Numbered from the stretch's first letter, positions 1 through 12,160 are shown. The stretch is DNA of 64,000 nt from Prinsepia uniflora (GCA_032719365.1 CM064870.1:25176738-25240737); one strand, 5' to 3'. Notes: a model not told the origin generated them from the letters alone. A program made the numbers and translations.

Positions 1-1364
1 GAGTATGATTTGGACATGCCCGGAGGTTCCAGTGATGATGATTTGGCCGGGAAGACTTATGGCACGTGTATCGAGGTGACAGCTAGGACGACCTGTGAGT
101 GGACATTGATTTCTAAATTGATGCATGCATAACCATTTTATATGTTTTATATCGATGATTTGAGATGCCTTGAGTGCATATGATTGTGGTATTTATGATT
201 TACGTATTTGCACGTATTTCAAGATTTATAGTTTTATACTGTGCTTATACGTGCTTGTGATTCTATGATGGTTTAATGGAAGGGTTTTGGATTTGGAAAT
301 ATAGAAACGGGCATGAGACCCATTTGATTTGGAAAATATCGGACTTGAAGTCCATTTGTTTGAATGAGATATCAGGTTGGAGGCCCATTTGGCTTACATG
401 ATCGGGCTAAAGGCCCAGTTGGTTATGATATCGGGCATGGTTTATAAAATATGATTTCGGGTTTAGAGACCCTAAAATGGAATTTTAATCGGAGGAATCA
501 GATTTATGGATTTACGATGGTTTTATGGAAATCCTGGGCATAGGTCCTTTGAACGGTTTTGAGATGATTTATGAAATGGTTTTCCATATACAATACTCAT
601 GAGTGGTTGGTTGTCTCCTCCAGACGTCCCGTAGTATCCTGGAGTAGTTACGGAGCATTGTCTGTGAGGGGTCATTACACGAAGCGACCGGTCCGTATAG
701 TGACTCAGAAGCAGGATTGCTAGAGGTTAAAACCTCCCCTGAGGGAGGGTCATTGATCTTGCGGGTCATTGACCTGGGTGGACCCTGTGGAGACTTGGGA
801 TTGAGATCCCGGGTAGCACGTGTAGCTTTGGAACCGTGACGGTATTGATTGTGACCTTGGTGTTGATTAGGCATCAGGGATGCCGAGGACTGGTTTTTGG
901 GCTAAGTTCCCACTTGATTGGTTTTGGGCTAAGACCCACGTGTATTGGATTTGGGCTAAGTTCCCACATGATTGGGTTTGGGCTGAGTTCCTATATACTT
1001 TAGTTTACGGTTTTGGGCAAAGACCCTAATGGTTTAATTATTGATAAATGGTTTGATAACAGGTTTTCGAATGCATGCATGCTTTTTAGTGAAGGGCATA
1101 AACGTCTTTTCGTGAAATGTGTTTTTAATTAAATTATTTATTTCGTCCACTCATAGTTTTTAATGGTTTTAATGCCCTTCAGGTTGATCGCGGATGCGGA
1201 CTGTAGTAGAGACCAAGACGTCACTCCCCTTTACTGACCCTGGCGCACTCTATAAGCCCCGAACGGGCCGAGGTTTAAGGTTATCCCTTATCTCACACTT
1301 CGTGTCAGACGGGAGCATGGCACGTCCCTTGTTAATCCCGGGGGGATTGGGATGGGTTGTGTCA
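1..1364 (+). mobile_element. 3' part of a long LTR (TGTAACGACCC family), cut by the window edge
   Basis: This is the same LTR type as the complete copies at 20176-22932, 40649-43650 and 60508-63574. It runs through GTGAGTGGAC and TGCATGCA motifs near 93-131, an array of short hairpins (341-353, 404-416, 459-472), a second TGCATGCA near 1069, GTCCACTCA near 1145, and the family's GGGAGCATGGC...GGGATGGGTTGTGTCA end at 1364. It sits inside the 5' LTR of element H, whose sequence resumes at 1365. Whether it is a solo LTR cannot be decided because its start is outside the window. Confidence 0.8.
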
Positions 1365-1467
1365 CTACATCTACAAAAAAAAATGGATTTTTAATTGCAT
1401 ACGTTTTCTTAAGTGTTGAGTATGACTTTATGTTTACTTTAATACTTAGTTTTTGCGTATCAATTTT

Positions 1468-1485
1468 TAGCGTTGTTGCTGAGGA
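1468..1485 (+). other. Decayed primer-binding site for tRNA-Asp
   Basis: TAGCGTTGTTGCTGAGGA lies six bases after the LTR end GTATCA. The intact form, seen at 11763-11780 on the minus strand, is TGGCGCCGTTGCCGGGGA, complementary to the 3' end of plant tRNA-Asp. The five differences are all C-to-T or G-to-A, as expected from deamination of methylated cytosine. Confidence 0.75.
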
Positions 1486-3050
1486 TTGAAAAATCTTTTG
1501 TGTGATTTCATTTGCGTAAATATGTTAATAATTTAAATATCTTACTTGTGCATATATATCATACTTACTTGTAAATATTCTCAGTTTTTTATGTATATTC
1601 TTCTATCTCTCATCTTCTTTCTTCATGTACATATTCTCACCTAAGTCTCTTGAAGGAACATTCTATTGCACTTCACTTAATCTAAAACCCATGAACTAGA
1701 CTTGGGGACGCCCTAGTCAAGGAGATCGTGCATGAACTCGACCCTCGAATTCAAGATGGATTGACGCCTCACTGAGAGACAATTGGTGAGCACGACGTGG
1801 AGCTCGAAAGAGTGCATAGACCCCGCATCGAATGAGTTGATTGAAGCACTTCGTCTAGGCTGAAGACATTAAACTTAAGCGCTTGTTGGGAGAAAACCCA
1901 ATGAAGGAGTCTACAACAGATTTGCACTCTCTTCCCTTATCTCATACTTTCGTTTGTTTTTATTTTTATTTTATTTTCGTAAAACTCTATCTCATACTTG
2001 ATTCTATGCTTTTACTTTGATATATTGCGGATAATGCCAACTTTAAGAGTGGGGGAGGGTTTTACAACTTTATTAGTCTTTAAAAAAAATTAAAATGAAA
2101 AATAAATAATTGTGTGTTTTAAGTTTTTGTTTTTAAAAGTCTTAGGATGCCCTTAACCTGCCGATGATAATAATGAAAAAAATTAGATAAGACATGGCTA
2201 AAAGATGAACACTACAACTTGAATTTATTTGTTAATGCTTTATGATTGAATGTTTATGACTTGAAGTAAATGATGCATGTTAAACTGGTACAGAACGAAC
2301 ATGTTAAGATTTGTATGAATCATATGAACCCTATGTGAGCTTTAAAGCATTATATACTTCATTGTTGAGTGATTCATAGGAGTTGTTTTTTAAAATTGAT
2401 ATACATATGCCTCGTAATTTCTTGCCATTGATTTAATGAACTCTAGAGTACTAGAACTTATTATATGTGATATTCAAAGCTTTTACGTCAATAAACTCTC
2501 TGATTTTGGACATAATTAAGGCAATAGGGTTAAACACCATTTATCCAAATATCTCAGCCCTACTTGATCACACAAGTGTGATCCCCCTAGTTTAACTCCT
2601 TTGTGCCTACATTAAACCTTTATTTCATCACCATCGAAACATCTATTCACGTAAGCCTAGTATAGACATCATTTACCCTTATTCCAAAGACTTGGTTGAA
2701 GACTTCAAGATGGTCTGAAAAGGGAGATATGATTATTGAAGACTTGTATGTACGCATAGGAAAGGACTTGCTCAACCTACATTGTAAACATAGAGTTACC
2801 ATGAAAAAAAAAACGAGAGAAAGAAAAAAAAAAGTGATAAAAAAAAAGGAGAGAAAATGAACGAAAAAGAAAAAAATAAATTAAAAAAACAATGTTTTGA
2901 ATCTATCAAACAGTAAATAAGTTTTAAGTTTGAGTTAAGTTTTCTATACTTGTGAATTTGGGAAACATTGAAGATTTTGGCCTTTGTCCTAATTACAATG
3001 CTCAAATGCGTTTCAAGTTTGAGTTTCAATTATTTGCTAGGGACTAGAAA
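1486..3050 (+). other. Coding-free internal region of element H
   Basis: I see no protein domain here. The block around 1879-1923 (AGCGCTTGTTGGGAG...AACCCAATG) and the block 2395-2530 recur in reverse complement near 10204-10264 and 9530-9660, in the nested Asp-primed element. This makes it the 3' untranslated internal part of the same broad family. A purine-only tract occupies about 2802-2880. Confidence 0.6.
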
Positions 3051-3070
3051 AATTTAAGTGTGGGGGTATT
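3051..3070 (+). other. Polypurine tract of element H
   Basis: AATTTAAGTGTGGGGGTATT is nearly identical to the tract that directly precedes the 3' LTR of the nested element (8443-8462, minus strand). It would prime plus-strand synthesis, which places the H 3' LTR start at about 3071. Confidence 0.6.
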
Positions 3071-3185
3071 CGAAGAACTTATGCCTATGTGATGGTTGGT
3101 GGGTCCTGGAACAAATTTAATACCACTATCCTAAAAATTCTTTGCCTCTACACCTAGCCCCAATACAACCTTAAATTAACACCTC

Positions 3186-3385
3186 TAAGTCTTCACCACG
3201 CGAAGCACTCTAAGTCTTCGGCCCGCGAAGCACTCCAAGCCTTCGCCATGCAAAGCACTCCAAGCCTTCATCATACGAAGCACTCGAAGCCTTCACCATG
3301 CGAAGAACTCAAAGTTTTTGCCACACAAAGCACAACAAGTCTTCACCATGCGGACCACGCCACGACTTCGCCACGCGAAATGCTC
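3186..3385 (+). repeat. 25-bp minisatellite, eight units
   Basis: Eight head-to-tail units of 25 bp fill exactly 200 bp. The consensus is close to AAGTCTTCACCACGCGAAGC plus ACTCT. Each well-preserved unit holds the inverted pair CTTC...GAAG. The array lies in the H 3' LTR. Short open frames across it encode only the repeat. Confidence 0.85.
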
Positions 3386-3539
3386 AAGGCTCGTCTCAGC
3401 AAGGCACATGAAACCATCCAAGAACTTGACTTAGTGGAGTCGAAAAGGTACTAAAAAATGCTTCCAACCCCACCAAGAGGGGCAACCACCCGGCCATGAC
3501 AAACAATGGGCAAATGTTTTAACATGCGAAGTCCAATTC

Positions 3540-3905
3540 TGCATTTCAGTGCACGGGATCGAGATTCATTCGATCATAGATCGCTCAATTTTTCTCACCC
3601 TAACATGAACTTGATGGCCCTAAAACAATATGGAAGTCAGCTTTCCAACACCGTTGATCTCACTCAATTCCGGGTTGTGACGAGTTCCCAGCGAATGTTT
3701 TTGTACACGAAGGTCAACTGCAAGTACCAGCGCACCAGTACGAGATTCATTCAGTCATAGACCACTGAATTTTGATCACCCTGACATGAGGTCGAAGGAT
3801 TTAGAAAGATATGGAAGTAAACTTTCCAACTCCATTGATCTCACTCAATTCCAAGTTGTGACGAGTTCCCCGCGAGCATTTTTGTACCCAATGGTCAAAT
3901 CTGCC
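3540..3905 (+). repeat. Tandem duplication, period 181 bp
   Basis: Two diverged copies follow one another: GAGATTCATTC starts at 3561 and again at 3742, and GTTGTGACGAGTTCCC at about 3674 and 3855. The spacing is 181 bp in both cases. The duplication lies within the H 3' LTR. From 3906 to 4715 I see only non-coding LTR sequence. Confidence 0.75.
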
Positions 3906-4715
3906 GAAAATCAAAAAACACTCAAAAAATGGAAGGCTTCTATTAATGAAAATTAAAGAAGTTGGCAATTCACAATTTGAATGCTCAAACATGTATTCAA
4001 TGCTAAGATCAAGCTACGAGCCAAGAAGAATCATGAAGCTCATCATCAGGACCGGCACGACCTCAGAGTCACTCCATCAACCTATGAGCAAGCCTTTGAG
4101 GCCTGCGATCATCCCATCGTGGACTTCCAGTGACACATCGTCCATGACCTTCTTCAAACAATAGGGGTAACCTTCTCAACATCGCCTACTTGGCATAGTT
4201 GGCTTCACAAAATCAACTTCACCACTGCTTGACTCGACGACGGCTACAAAGCAGCTTGACTTTCAACTCCAAGACGAAATAATGGTTTGGTGTTATGTGT
4301 CTTCATGCCACTTGGCTTCAACGTCTAGATGATGGCATCTCCAAGCACTCTTCCTTCAATTAGGCGATGATGTATGATGTCTTGAGCTTTGCAGGGGGAC
4401 ATGATCGATCCTCCATTTTATAATTCCGCCTTACTACACCCCATTTTGAGCTCAACAAGGCCTTGAAGATCAAGTCTCTGGAAGGTCATCCGTCATTCAA
4501 AGCAACTCCTTGGAAAACATTAGTTACTTCATGGCACCACATGCACTTCGCCTCGCGTCATGGGAAGCCTTGCTTTGAAGATGAAGCACATCTCACCTTG
4601 TAGCTGCAACACACATTGCCCTGCAGCTGGAACAAGCCACATACTGGGTTGTGACACGTTGCACTCCAAGTGATGGGACTCATCGCCTCGCACTTGCAGC
4701 ATGTCTCCCCTCGTA

Positions 4716-4888
4716 CGCTGCTGCACCTCGTCTTGCACCTTACTAAACCTCGTCTTGCATTCTGCTGCACCTCACCTTGCACTCTGGTGCACATCGCCTT
4801 GCACTCTGCTGCACCTCGTCTTGCACACTGCTGCACCTCGTCTTGCACTCTACTGCACCTCGCCTTGCACTCTGGTGCACATCGCCTT
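4716..4888 (+). repeat. 22-bp minisatellite, left part
   Basis: Units close to TCTGCTGCACCTCGTCTTGC plus AC repeat with a 22-bp period. Since 22 is not a multiple of 3, cysteine-rich frames appear in several phases and none looks like a real protein. The array stops at GCCTT (4884-4888), where the 13 kb element inserted, and resumes at 18011 in phase. Confidence 0.85.
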
Positions 4889-7851
4889 AGTCAGAGCCCA
4901 CCCCTAATCCCCTAGGATTAGGGACTAAACCCTGATCCCATCTGACAACCCAAAAACGAAAGACCAAAACAACCACACAGAAACCACAAATTCCATTGTC
5001 AAACGCAGGAGAATTTACAACATCCCAGAGTCAACAGTTATACATAACATAGTACCAAACTAAGAAAACAAAAACCGATACACAAAACATACACACAACG
5101 GAAAATTTAAATCACTCTGGGGTCACTCTCGAGTATTCTATGCCTCCGACGCTGCCTCAACGTCAACCCCCGTGCTAGCTCCATGACCTGGAGGGCAAAT
5201 AAAAACATAAAAGTGTGAGTGAACCATAAAGAATAAAAGTTTCGAAAACCGTTTTATAATCAAACCAGGGTTTTAGCCCTCCGTTTTGAAAACATACATG
5301 CATAACCCATGAGCTGAAACCAGTGGTAAATCACATAGAAATCAACATAAAAACATTTAAACTTCACAAAATAAGCATCATGAAAACAGTACGATAAAAC
5401 ATACATCTAAGTCATCATTATCCGATCAAACCTGTTGGACCTATCCCAGTCTTTAAACTCCCGAGTCTTTAAACTCAATCCGGGTCTTTAAACCCAATCC
5501 GGGCCCGTCCCCAGTCAATCACAATATCCGGGTCTTTAAACCCAATAACCAGATCCAGCAAATCCAATCCAAAACCATTTGAAAACCATTTCTAAATCCA
5601 TATCCAAACCCGAATCCGAAATCACTGTTCTGATGCCCTTCCGGCATCCAGAACCGTCGTTCCGAACCCAAATCCGAAAATCCACTTTTCAACTTTAAAA
5701 CCAAATTTTTGCTTTCCGAAATCCGAGTCTAAAACCAAAAACCTTGATCATCAAAATCCTGTTCCAAAATCCTTTTATAATCATTGAAAATCATTTACCA
5801 TTTGAAATCCCCAAAACCATGGCATCGAAATCAGAATTCAAACATTTCCTGAAAAACGTGCAATTATGCAAAATCAACATAGCATATTCAATAAACATTA
5901 AATCATGAGTAAAACCATAAAACAATTATAGAAAAGCAGTTATGCATGCTCAAGTATAAAGAAGGGGTCCACTCACAGATACAGGGTACGTCACTCGCGT
6001 CCCGAACGTCCTGCACGTTCCTCGTCCGCCTCGGGGACTCCCGATCCTGTCACAAGTCACCAAAGTACGTCACTAACACGTTCACTAAGGTCCTTGTAAT
6101 TTTCCCCAAAAATCCCCAGGTCCTAAACGTAACGAACCGAGACCCTAAGCCTTCAACCTCGCGAAACTAACTCAATTCGACGTCCGATTAACCCGAAACC
6201 TATTCCAATAGACTCGTTACAACATCTAGACCAAAAACTTAGTTGAAAGTTTCCCCAAAAATCACCGTACGCGCCCCCACGCACCGCCCAAAGTGGCTAT
6301 GCGTGGGCCTCACGCGCCTTCACAGTCACTGTTCATCTTCAACCTTCGAACCCGTCCACTATTCCGGACCGGCGTGACCGGTGCTCCGTCGTCCGTCCAC
6401 GATTCCTGCTCCTCTTTCCACCAGACTCATCGTCTTCTACCCAGTAATCGATTCCCCTACTCCAAACACTCCAACACAGCCAACATCTCAACATCCCAAG
6501 CTCGAAACAAAAACCACCCGTACCCCTGTTGTTTAATCCGGCCACCCGTCCATTCCCCCAACCTCAAATTGTTTCCCTAAGCTCAAAGACAACTCACTGG
6601 ACTCCTTAAAACCCCTAAAAAAGTTCAACTCAACCTCAAAACCCACGACTTTATGTTTAAACCCAAACTGAAAAACAGAAAACACAGTAAACTCACGGTC
6701 GTTCTGGCCTCCGCCGTGCAATCCCCCGTCACGGCTGCACAACCAGCAGCTTCCTAGGACCTTACTGAGTCGACTAACACTCACCAAACCCTTCGACTCG
6801 ACCCCAGACTTCACAACTATCGATTTGAACTTCCACGGCAAAACAGAGCAAAGATACGGGGGGGAGGGGGGGAGAAGAAATTACCTGCCTATCGATCGCC
6901 GCCGTGATCTCAGCCGTGATTCTGTGACTCCACTCGTCCTCCTCCGTCCTCTGAACACCACCACCAGCCACGATTGATCAAACACGGCAGCACCACCACC
7001 CAACACCCTATCTGTTTTCTTGTTTTCCCGTGAACCCACACACTCCTCACACACTCAAACTCACACGAGTTGCCCTCACAACTCACTCACTACCTCCCTC
7101 TCGATCTCTACTCACTCACTCAATCACCAAGCCACACCAACACACACGGCCAACTCTCCAGTTTCTCTCAATCTCACCCTTTGTTTTTCTCTTCTTCCCA
7201 CAAACACGAACACACACTGCACACATTTAAAACACACATCATGCACTCTTGTGTAGAAACCTCTAGCCCCTTGCCACATGTCACAATCCTACAAGCCCTC
7301 TCAAAAAATATCCAATCTCCCATGTACACTTGGCCTTATTAGATTGGCCCAATTCCCAATGCACCAAAAGACCAAAATGCCCCCTGAGTTAAAATTACCG
7401 TTTTGCCCTTCACCGTTCTAGACCCGTATCTTGCCCGTCCAATGTTCGATGAAGGCATGCCGCCTGTCGTTGAACTCATGACGATGAGATATACCTAACG
7501 GTCCTCGGTCTACGTAAAAAAAATCCTATCGTGCTAAAAGTCAACTTTTCCCGATTCATTTACCCAAATTACGGTAAGGCCCTCAACCTTCCGAACATCA
7601 TAACTTCCTCCTTGAATGTCGGAATCGGGCGTGCCACTTGTCCACGGACTCGTGACGTCCCGAACTACGTCACGGTCACCGGTCAATATCCATTTGACCA
7701 CCCGAACGCAAAGTCAACATTTTTCCCAAACTAGGGGCAAAATCGTCATTCTACACTAACGGGCCAAAAGTAACCAACTAAACACCGATTAAAGTCACTA
7801 ATTCGTTACTAATCACTTCACTAATCCCAGTTCTCGGGACGGGTCGTTACA
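4889..7851 (-). mobile_element. 3' LTR of the gag-only element
   Basis: On the minus strand it begins TGTAACGACCCGTCCCGAGA at 7851. It is collinear with 15064-18010 along its whole length, including the GGGTTTAAAGACCC-type hairpin array (about 5440-5545 here). Many short open frames occur in matching places in both copies but carry no recognisable domain. They are LTR sequence, not genes. Confidence 0.85.
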
Positions 7852-7868
7852 ATCTACCCTCCTTAAAA
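7852..7868 (-). other. Polypurine tract of the gag-only element
   Basis: Read on the minus strand, TTTTAAGGAGGGTAGAT lies immediately upstream of the 3' LTR start TGTAACG. This is the usual Ty3/gypsy arrangement. 7869-8120 is remnant internal sequence with no domain I recognise. Confidence 0.75.
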
Positions 7869-8120
7869 GAATTTCGCCCCCAAAATTCCACAGCTCGTAC
7901 TTAGGTGTGGGGTCTCCTATCCGGTGGTCAACTCTCGCCAAACCAACTGCTCTAGACAGTTCCTAAACTATCGTGTCCACCTTGGGTATTTCACAATACC
8001 CCCAGTACTCTTTCAACACTTCTAACCCTCTCTCAGTACAACTAGAACTTCATGGTATACGCAAGGGAAACTCTATGAACAGAAAACAAAGGTATTTTAA
8101 AATACCTCATTTAGAGTACC

Positions 8121-8442
8121 TGATAGGTCCTCAAATAAGCATTATTTTATATTATTTTATACCCTTTATACTTGACTTTTAATATTAAAATATTAAATAA
8201 ATAGATAAATTAATTTATTTTGTGTTATTTTTATTTAAATAAATAAAGTTTGTAATTTATTCGTTATAATTCCGATCGAGACGATTCTTTCGCCAAAATA
8301 CTCCAAATTACAAACTTTATTTATTTAAATAAAAATAACACAAAATAAATTAATTTATCTATTTATTTAATATTTTAATATTAAAAGTCAAGTATAAAGG
8401 GTATAAAATAATATAAAATAATGCTTATTTGAGGACCTATCA
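8121..8442. repeat. Perfect 138-bp inverted repeat replacing the 3' LTR
   Basis: Bases 8121-8258 are the exact reverse complement of 8305-8442, with a 46-bp spacer (8259-8304). The right arm and spacer match the U3 end of the element's other LTR (about 13388-13579). The left arm is an inverted copy of that U3 end, and the remaining roughly 1.5 kb of LTR is absent. I found no mismatch between the arms. Confidence 0.9.
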
Positions 8443-8462
8443 AATACCCCCACACTTAAACT
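8443..8462 (-). other. Polypurine tract of the nested element
   Basis: The minus strand reads TTTAAGTGTGGGGGTATT directly before the U3 start TGATAGG. This is the usual plus-strand primer position, so 8442 is the true start of the 3' LTR and the palindrome belongs to the element. Confidence 0.75.
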
Positions 8463-11017
8463 TTGCTAGTCCCTTAGCAAATACTAAAATTAAACTACAA
8501 ATTCAAAACAAGTAACCTTTAACCATTTGTCTCAATATTTCATTATTACAATCATGGCATAAAAGATTTTCACTTAAAGCATTTAAGCATATGGAATTCA
8601 AGAGTTAATACTTTGTGACAAAATGCTTCAACAAGTAAGATAATGAGTAAATATGGTGAATTGGATCTCAACATGAGTAAAACGAGTATGAATCAACTCA
8701 CAAGGATATGCACTCATAAATTCACTCAATTTGTGAGGGTTTGTGTTTGCACTCAAGGTTTGTGAGAAATACTCACATAATCGAAATGAAGTACTTTTGC
8801 AAAATTTCAAACAAACACCTCAAGATAAAAACAAAACATACTTGCACAAATGAACCACAACCATAAGCTTACTCAAGTGATTAACTCCACTAATCAAAAT
8901 TTACCATCTTAAGGATCATAAGGTCTTTACGAAGGTTGTAATGGGGCTAAGTTTAGAGGCAAGGAAAATATAGGAAAAGTGGTGCTCAATTCGTTCCAAG
9001 ACTCAATAGACTCCCAAAACGTATCATAACTTCCCAACCTTAGTGCAATGATGTCAATAATCCATCCCTTCGAACATAGGCCTAATTTCATCATGTTGGG
9101 CCTCACAATCATTCTTTGTGTCGGATTTACAAATGTGAGGGACTTAACTCAAACATTACATAACCAAACCTTATTACCTTGATCGAGACTCAACTTTTTT
9201 TTTTCTTTTTCTTTTTTTTTTGATTTTTTTTTATATCAAGGTAATAACATGTGTCAACAATACAACAAAACTTGAGTCGGTAAATCCAAATAATTCACAT
9301 AAAAGTCTTTTCAACATCATCATTTTCTCCTTACACAATCTTTATATCTTCAACCGAGTTCTTGGAACAAGGGTAAAGGATGTCTATACTAAGCTCAAGT
9401 GTTTAGATAATCATGGTGATGAAAGAAAGGCTTAATGTGGGCTCGAAATGGTTAAAACTAAGGGGGTCGCAACTTGTGCGCACAAAATAGGGAACATGGA
9501 TGTTTGAATTTGTGGTGTTAACCCTAATGCCTTAATCATTTCCAAAATCAGAGAGTTTATTGACTTAAAAGCTTTGAAAATCACATAGAATAAGTTCTAG
9601 TACTCTAGAGTTCATTAAAAACTATGGCAAGCAGTTATGAGGCATATGTATATCAATTTAAACAAAGAACTTATGAATCACTCATCAAAGATGTATATAA
9701 AGTTCTAAAGCTCACATAAGGTTCATATGATTCATACTTATCTTATCATGCTCGTTTATATGCCAATTTACATGCATTATCTTCAAGTTATAACACTTAA
9801 TCACAAAATATTAACAAACAAATTCAAGTTGTAGTGATTATCTTTATGGCCATAACATATTCATTTACGTTCATTTATATCATTGACAACTTAAATGGCA
9901 ACTTAAAACTCATAAAAACACTAAGTTAAAAGATTCAAGAATTTTTTTTTTTTCATTTTTTTTTTCATCTTTTATTTTATTTTATTTTATTATTTTATTT
10001 TTTAATTATTATTTTTTTTCATTTTTTTTAAACTCAAAATTGTAAACCATTCCCCCACACTTAAATTCTACATTGTCCTCAATGTAGGAAAATACGAAGT
10101 AATTAAACATAAAATCAAAGTAAGGAAGATGATTTACGAAAATAATAGGAAAACATTAAATAAACAAAATAAAAAAGAGTGAAGGGTAGAAGGATAGCAA
10201 ATCTGTATTGATGACTCCTTCACATCCCGAGAACACATTGGGTTGCCTCCCAACAAGCGCTTGAAGTTTAACGTCCATCCAGCCTAGACAGAGATGCAAG
10301 TTAGTTAGTCAGAGATGTACGTTAATTAAGAATGCAAGTTAGAAATGCAAATTAAAGTTTAAGGATGCAATGTGAGTTAAAGATGTAAGTTAGAGGAAGA
10401 GTGCAATGCAAGTTAAACTAAATATGCAAGTGAAGTTAAAAATGCAAGTTAAATGAAATGTGAAATGCAAGTTAGAATGAAAGATGCAAGTTAAGTGAAA
10501 ATGCAAGTTAAATGAAAATGCAGGTTAAATGAAAGATGAAATGCAAGTTAAGAATTAAATAAATGAAGAAAAAGAAAATAATTTATTTACGTATGAACAA
10601 TTTTTTTTTATATAATTATTATTATTTTTTTTTTGGAATTTAAAAATTAAATAAATGAAGAATTTTTTTATTTTTTTTTAAGAATTTTATGCTTTTTTTT
10701 AAAAAAAAAATTTACCAAAAACAAAATAAAAATAAAAATAAGGAAAAGTGAATATTTACTATAAGCATTTATGAACAATTAAAAAGAATGAACATTATGT
10801 ACAAGTATGAACAAGAATAAAATAACAAGTAAGAGAATTATAAACAAACATAAATGAAAGACTATTATGAACAAGTATGTATACTTACTAAGAAACATAA
10901 AAGTTATGAACATGTATAAAAGGTAACAAGTAACATATATACAATATTGATTTACAAGTATGAATTAATACTAACATAAAGCTAAAATAAGAATTTTTTA
11001 TTTCGAATTTTTTTTTA

Positions 11018-11048
<31 letters not shown>

Positions 11049-11762
11049 TTATGTTTTTTTTATTCCGAATTTTTTTTCTTTCATTTAAAAATTTAAAGTC
11101 TAAAAAAGACATAAACAAACAATTAATTACATAAAAATAAAATAAGTGTAAACATAAAGTTAGTGGAATATAAAGTTGATAAAATTAATGAAAAGAAAGT
11201 TAATGGAATAAAGTTAAAGGAATATAAGTTAATGGAATAAAAAGTTAGTGGAATAAAAAGTTAGTGGAATAAATTTAAAGTTAAAGGAATAAAGAAAAAG
11301 TTTATGGAATAAAATTAAAGTTAATGGATTAAAGAAAAAGTTTATGAAATAAAATTAAAGTTAATGGATTAAAGAAAAAGTTAGAAAGTGCAAAGAAAAA
11401 AAAATTTAAAAGTAAGGAAAAGTGAATATCTACAATATGCATTTATGACAAGTACAAATTAAATTAAATTATGAACAGGTATGATAGAATTTTAAATTTA
11501 CATAAACAATTTGAATATGAACAAATATATAAAAAAAATTATGAACATTTATGAACAAGTATAAATTAGAAACTATGAATAAGTAAAGTATGAACATTAT
11601 AAACAAAAATAATAAGAACAAAAATAAGATGGATAAATAAAATATAAACAAGTAAGTAAATGTTATAAACAAATATAATATTAACAAAAGTAAAATTTAT
11701 AAACAAGTATAATATGCACAATTTATATACTTACACTAACAAATTAAAAATGATTTTCAATT
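8463..11762 (-). other. Coding-free internal region of the nested element
   Basis: No protein domain is visible on either strand. The region contains A/T homopolymer runs (near 9195-9230, 9941-10030, 10600-10700 and 10995-11080). Degenerate ATGCAAGTTAAATG-like repeats occupy about 10280-10560 and GTTAATGGAATAAA-like repeats about 11160-11400. The motif CCCCACACTTAAATTCTACA (10052 on) and the AGCGCTTGTTGGGAGGCAAC block (about 10230-10262, minus) are typical of 3' non-coding regions of Asp-primed plant Ty3/gypsy elements. Confidence 0.65.
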
Positions 11763-11780
11763 TCCCCGGCAACGGCGCCA
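11763..11780 (-). other. Primer-binding site for tRNA-Asp, intact
   Basis: TGGCGCCGTTGCCGGGGA on the minus strand is fully complementary to the 3' end of plant tRNA-Asp (TCCCCGGCAACGGCGCCA). It starts five bases after the 5' LTR end at 11786. Confidence 0.9.
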
Positions 11781-11934
11781 AAAATTGACTATGCTCAAAC
11801 TACGCATTAATTTAAACACGTAATTTGAGTATTGTGCAATTTAAACCCTTTTTGTGTAGATGTAGTATTGGTAAATAGGGATCGTTCTTAACCGGGGAAA
11901 TTAGGGAACATTAATAATGTGTTAGTGGGAGATG

Positions 11935-12160
11935 AATAAAAGAATAATGAATTAAAGAATTAAATAATAAAAGAATTAAAGAATTAAAGAATAAAGAATA
12001 AAGAATAAAAAGGAATCAAAGAATAAAAGAATTAAAAGAATAAAAGAATAAAAGAATAAAGAATAAAAGAATAAAGAATAAAAAGGAATCAAAGAATAAA
12101 AGAATTAAAAGAATAAAAGAATAAGAGAATAAAAGAATAAAAGAATAAAGAATAAAGGAG
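11935..12160. repeat. A-rich AAAGAATAAAAGAATTAAA tandem repeat
   Basis: Imperfect units of 6-19 bp built from AAAGAATAA and AAAGAATTAA repeat for about 225 bp inside the nested element's U5. A longer unit (AAAAGGAATCAAAGAATAAA) occurs twice. Confidence 0.7.

Noticed and set aside
3186..3385. CRISPR-like array
   Set aside because: The units are directly adjacent and lack unique spacers, and this is a plant genome. It is a minisatellite.
4670..4915. Cysteine-rich peptide frames (CTSPCTL repeats)
   Set aside because: They are produced in more than one frame by a 22-bp minisatellite and extend across the transposon boundary.
5946..6170. Open frame matched by a similar frame at 16116-16340
   Set aside because: Both lie at the same place in the two LTRs of the gag-only element. 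Their similarity comes from LTR identity, and the peptide has no domain and many changes.
11469..11687. Hydrophobic minus-strand frame resembling membrane segments
   Set aside because: It is an AT-rich, low-complexity translation (F/L/I/Y runs) in a non-coding retroelement interior.
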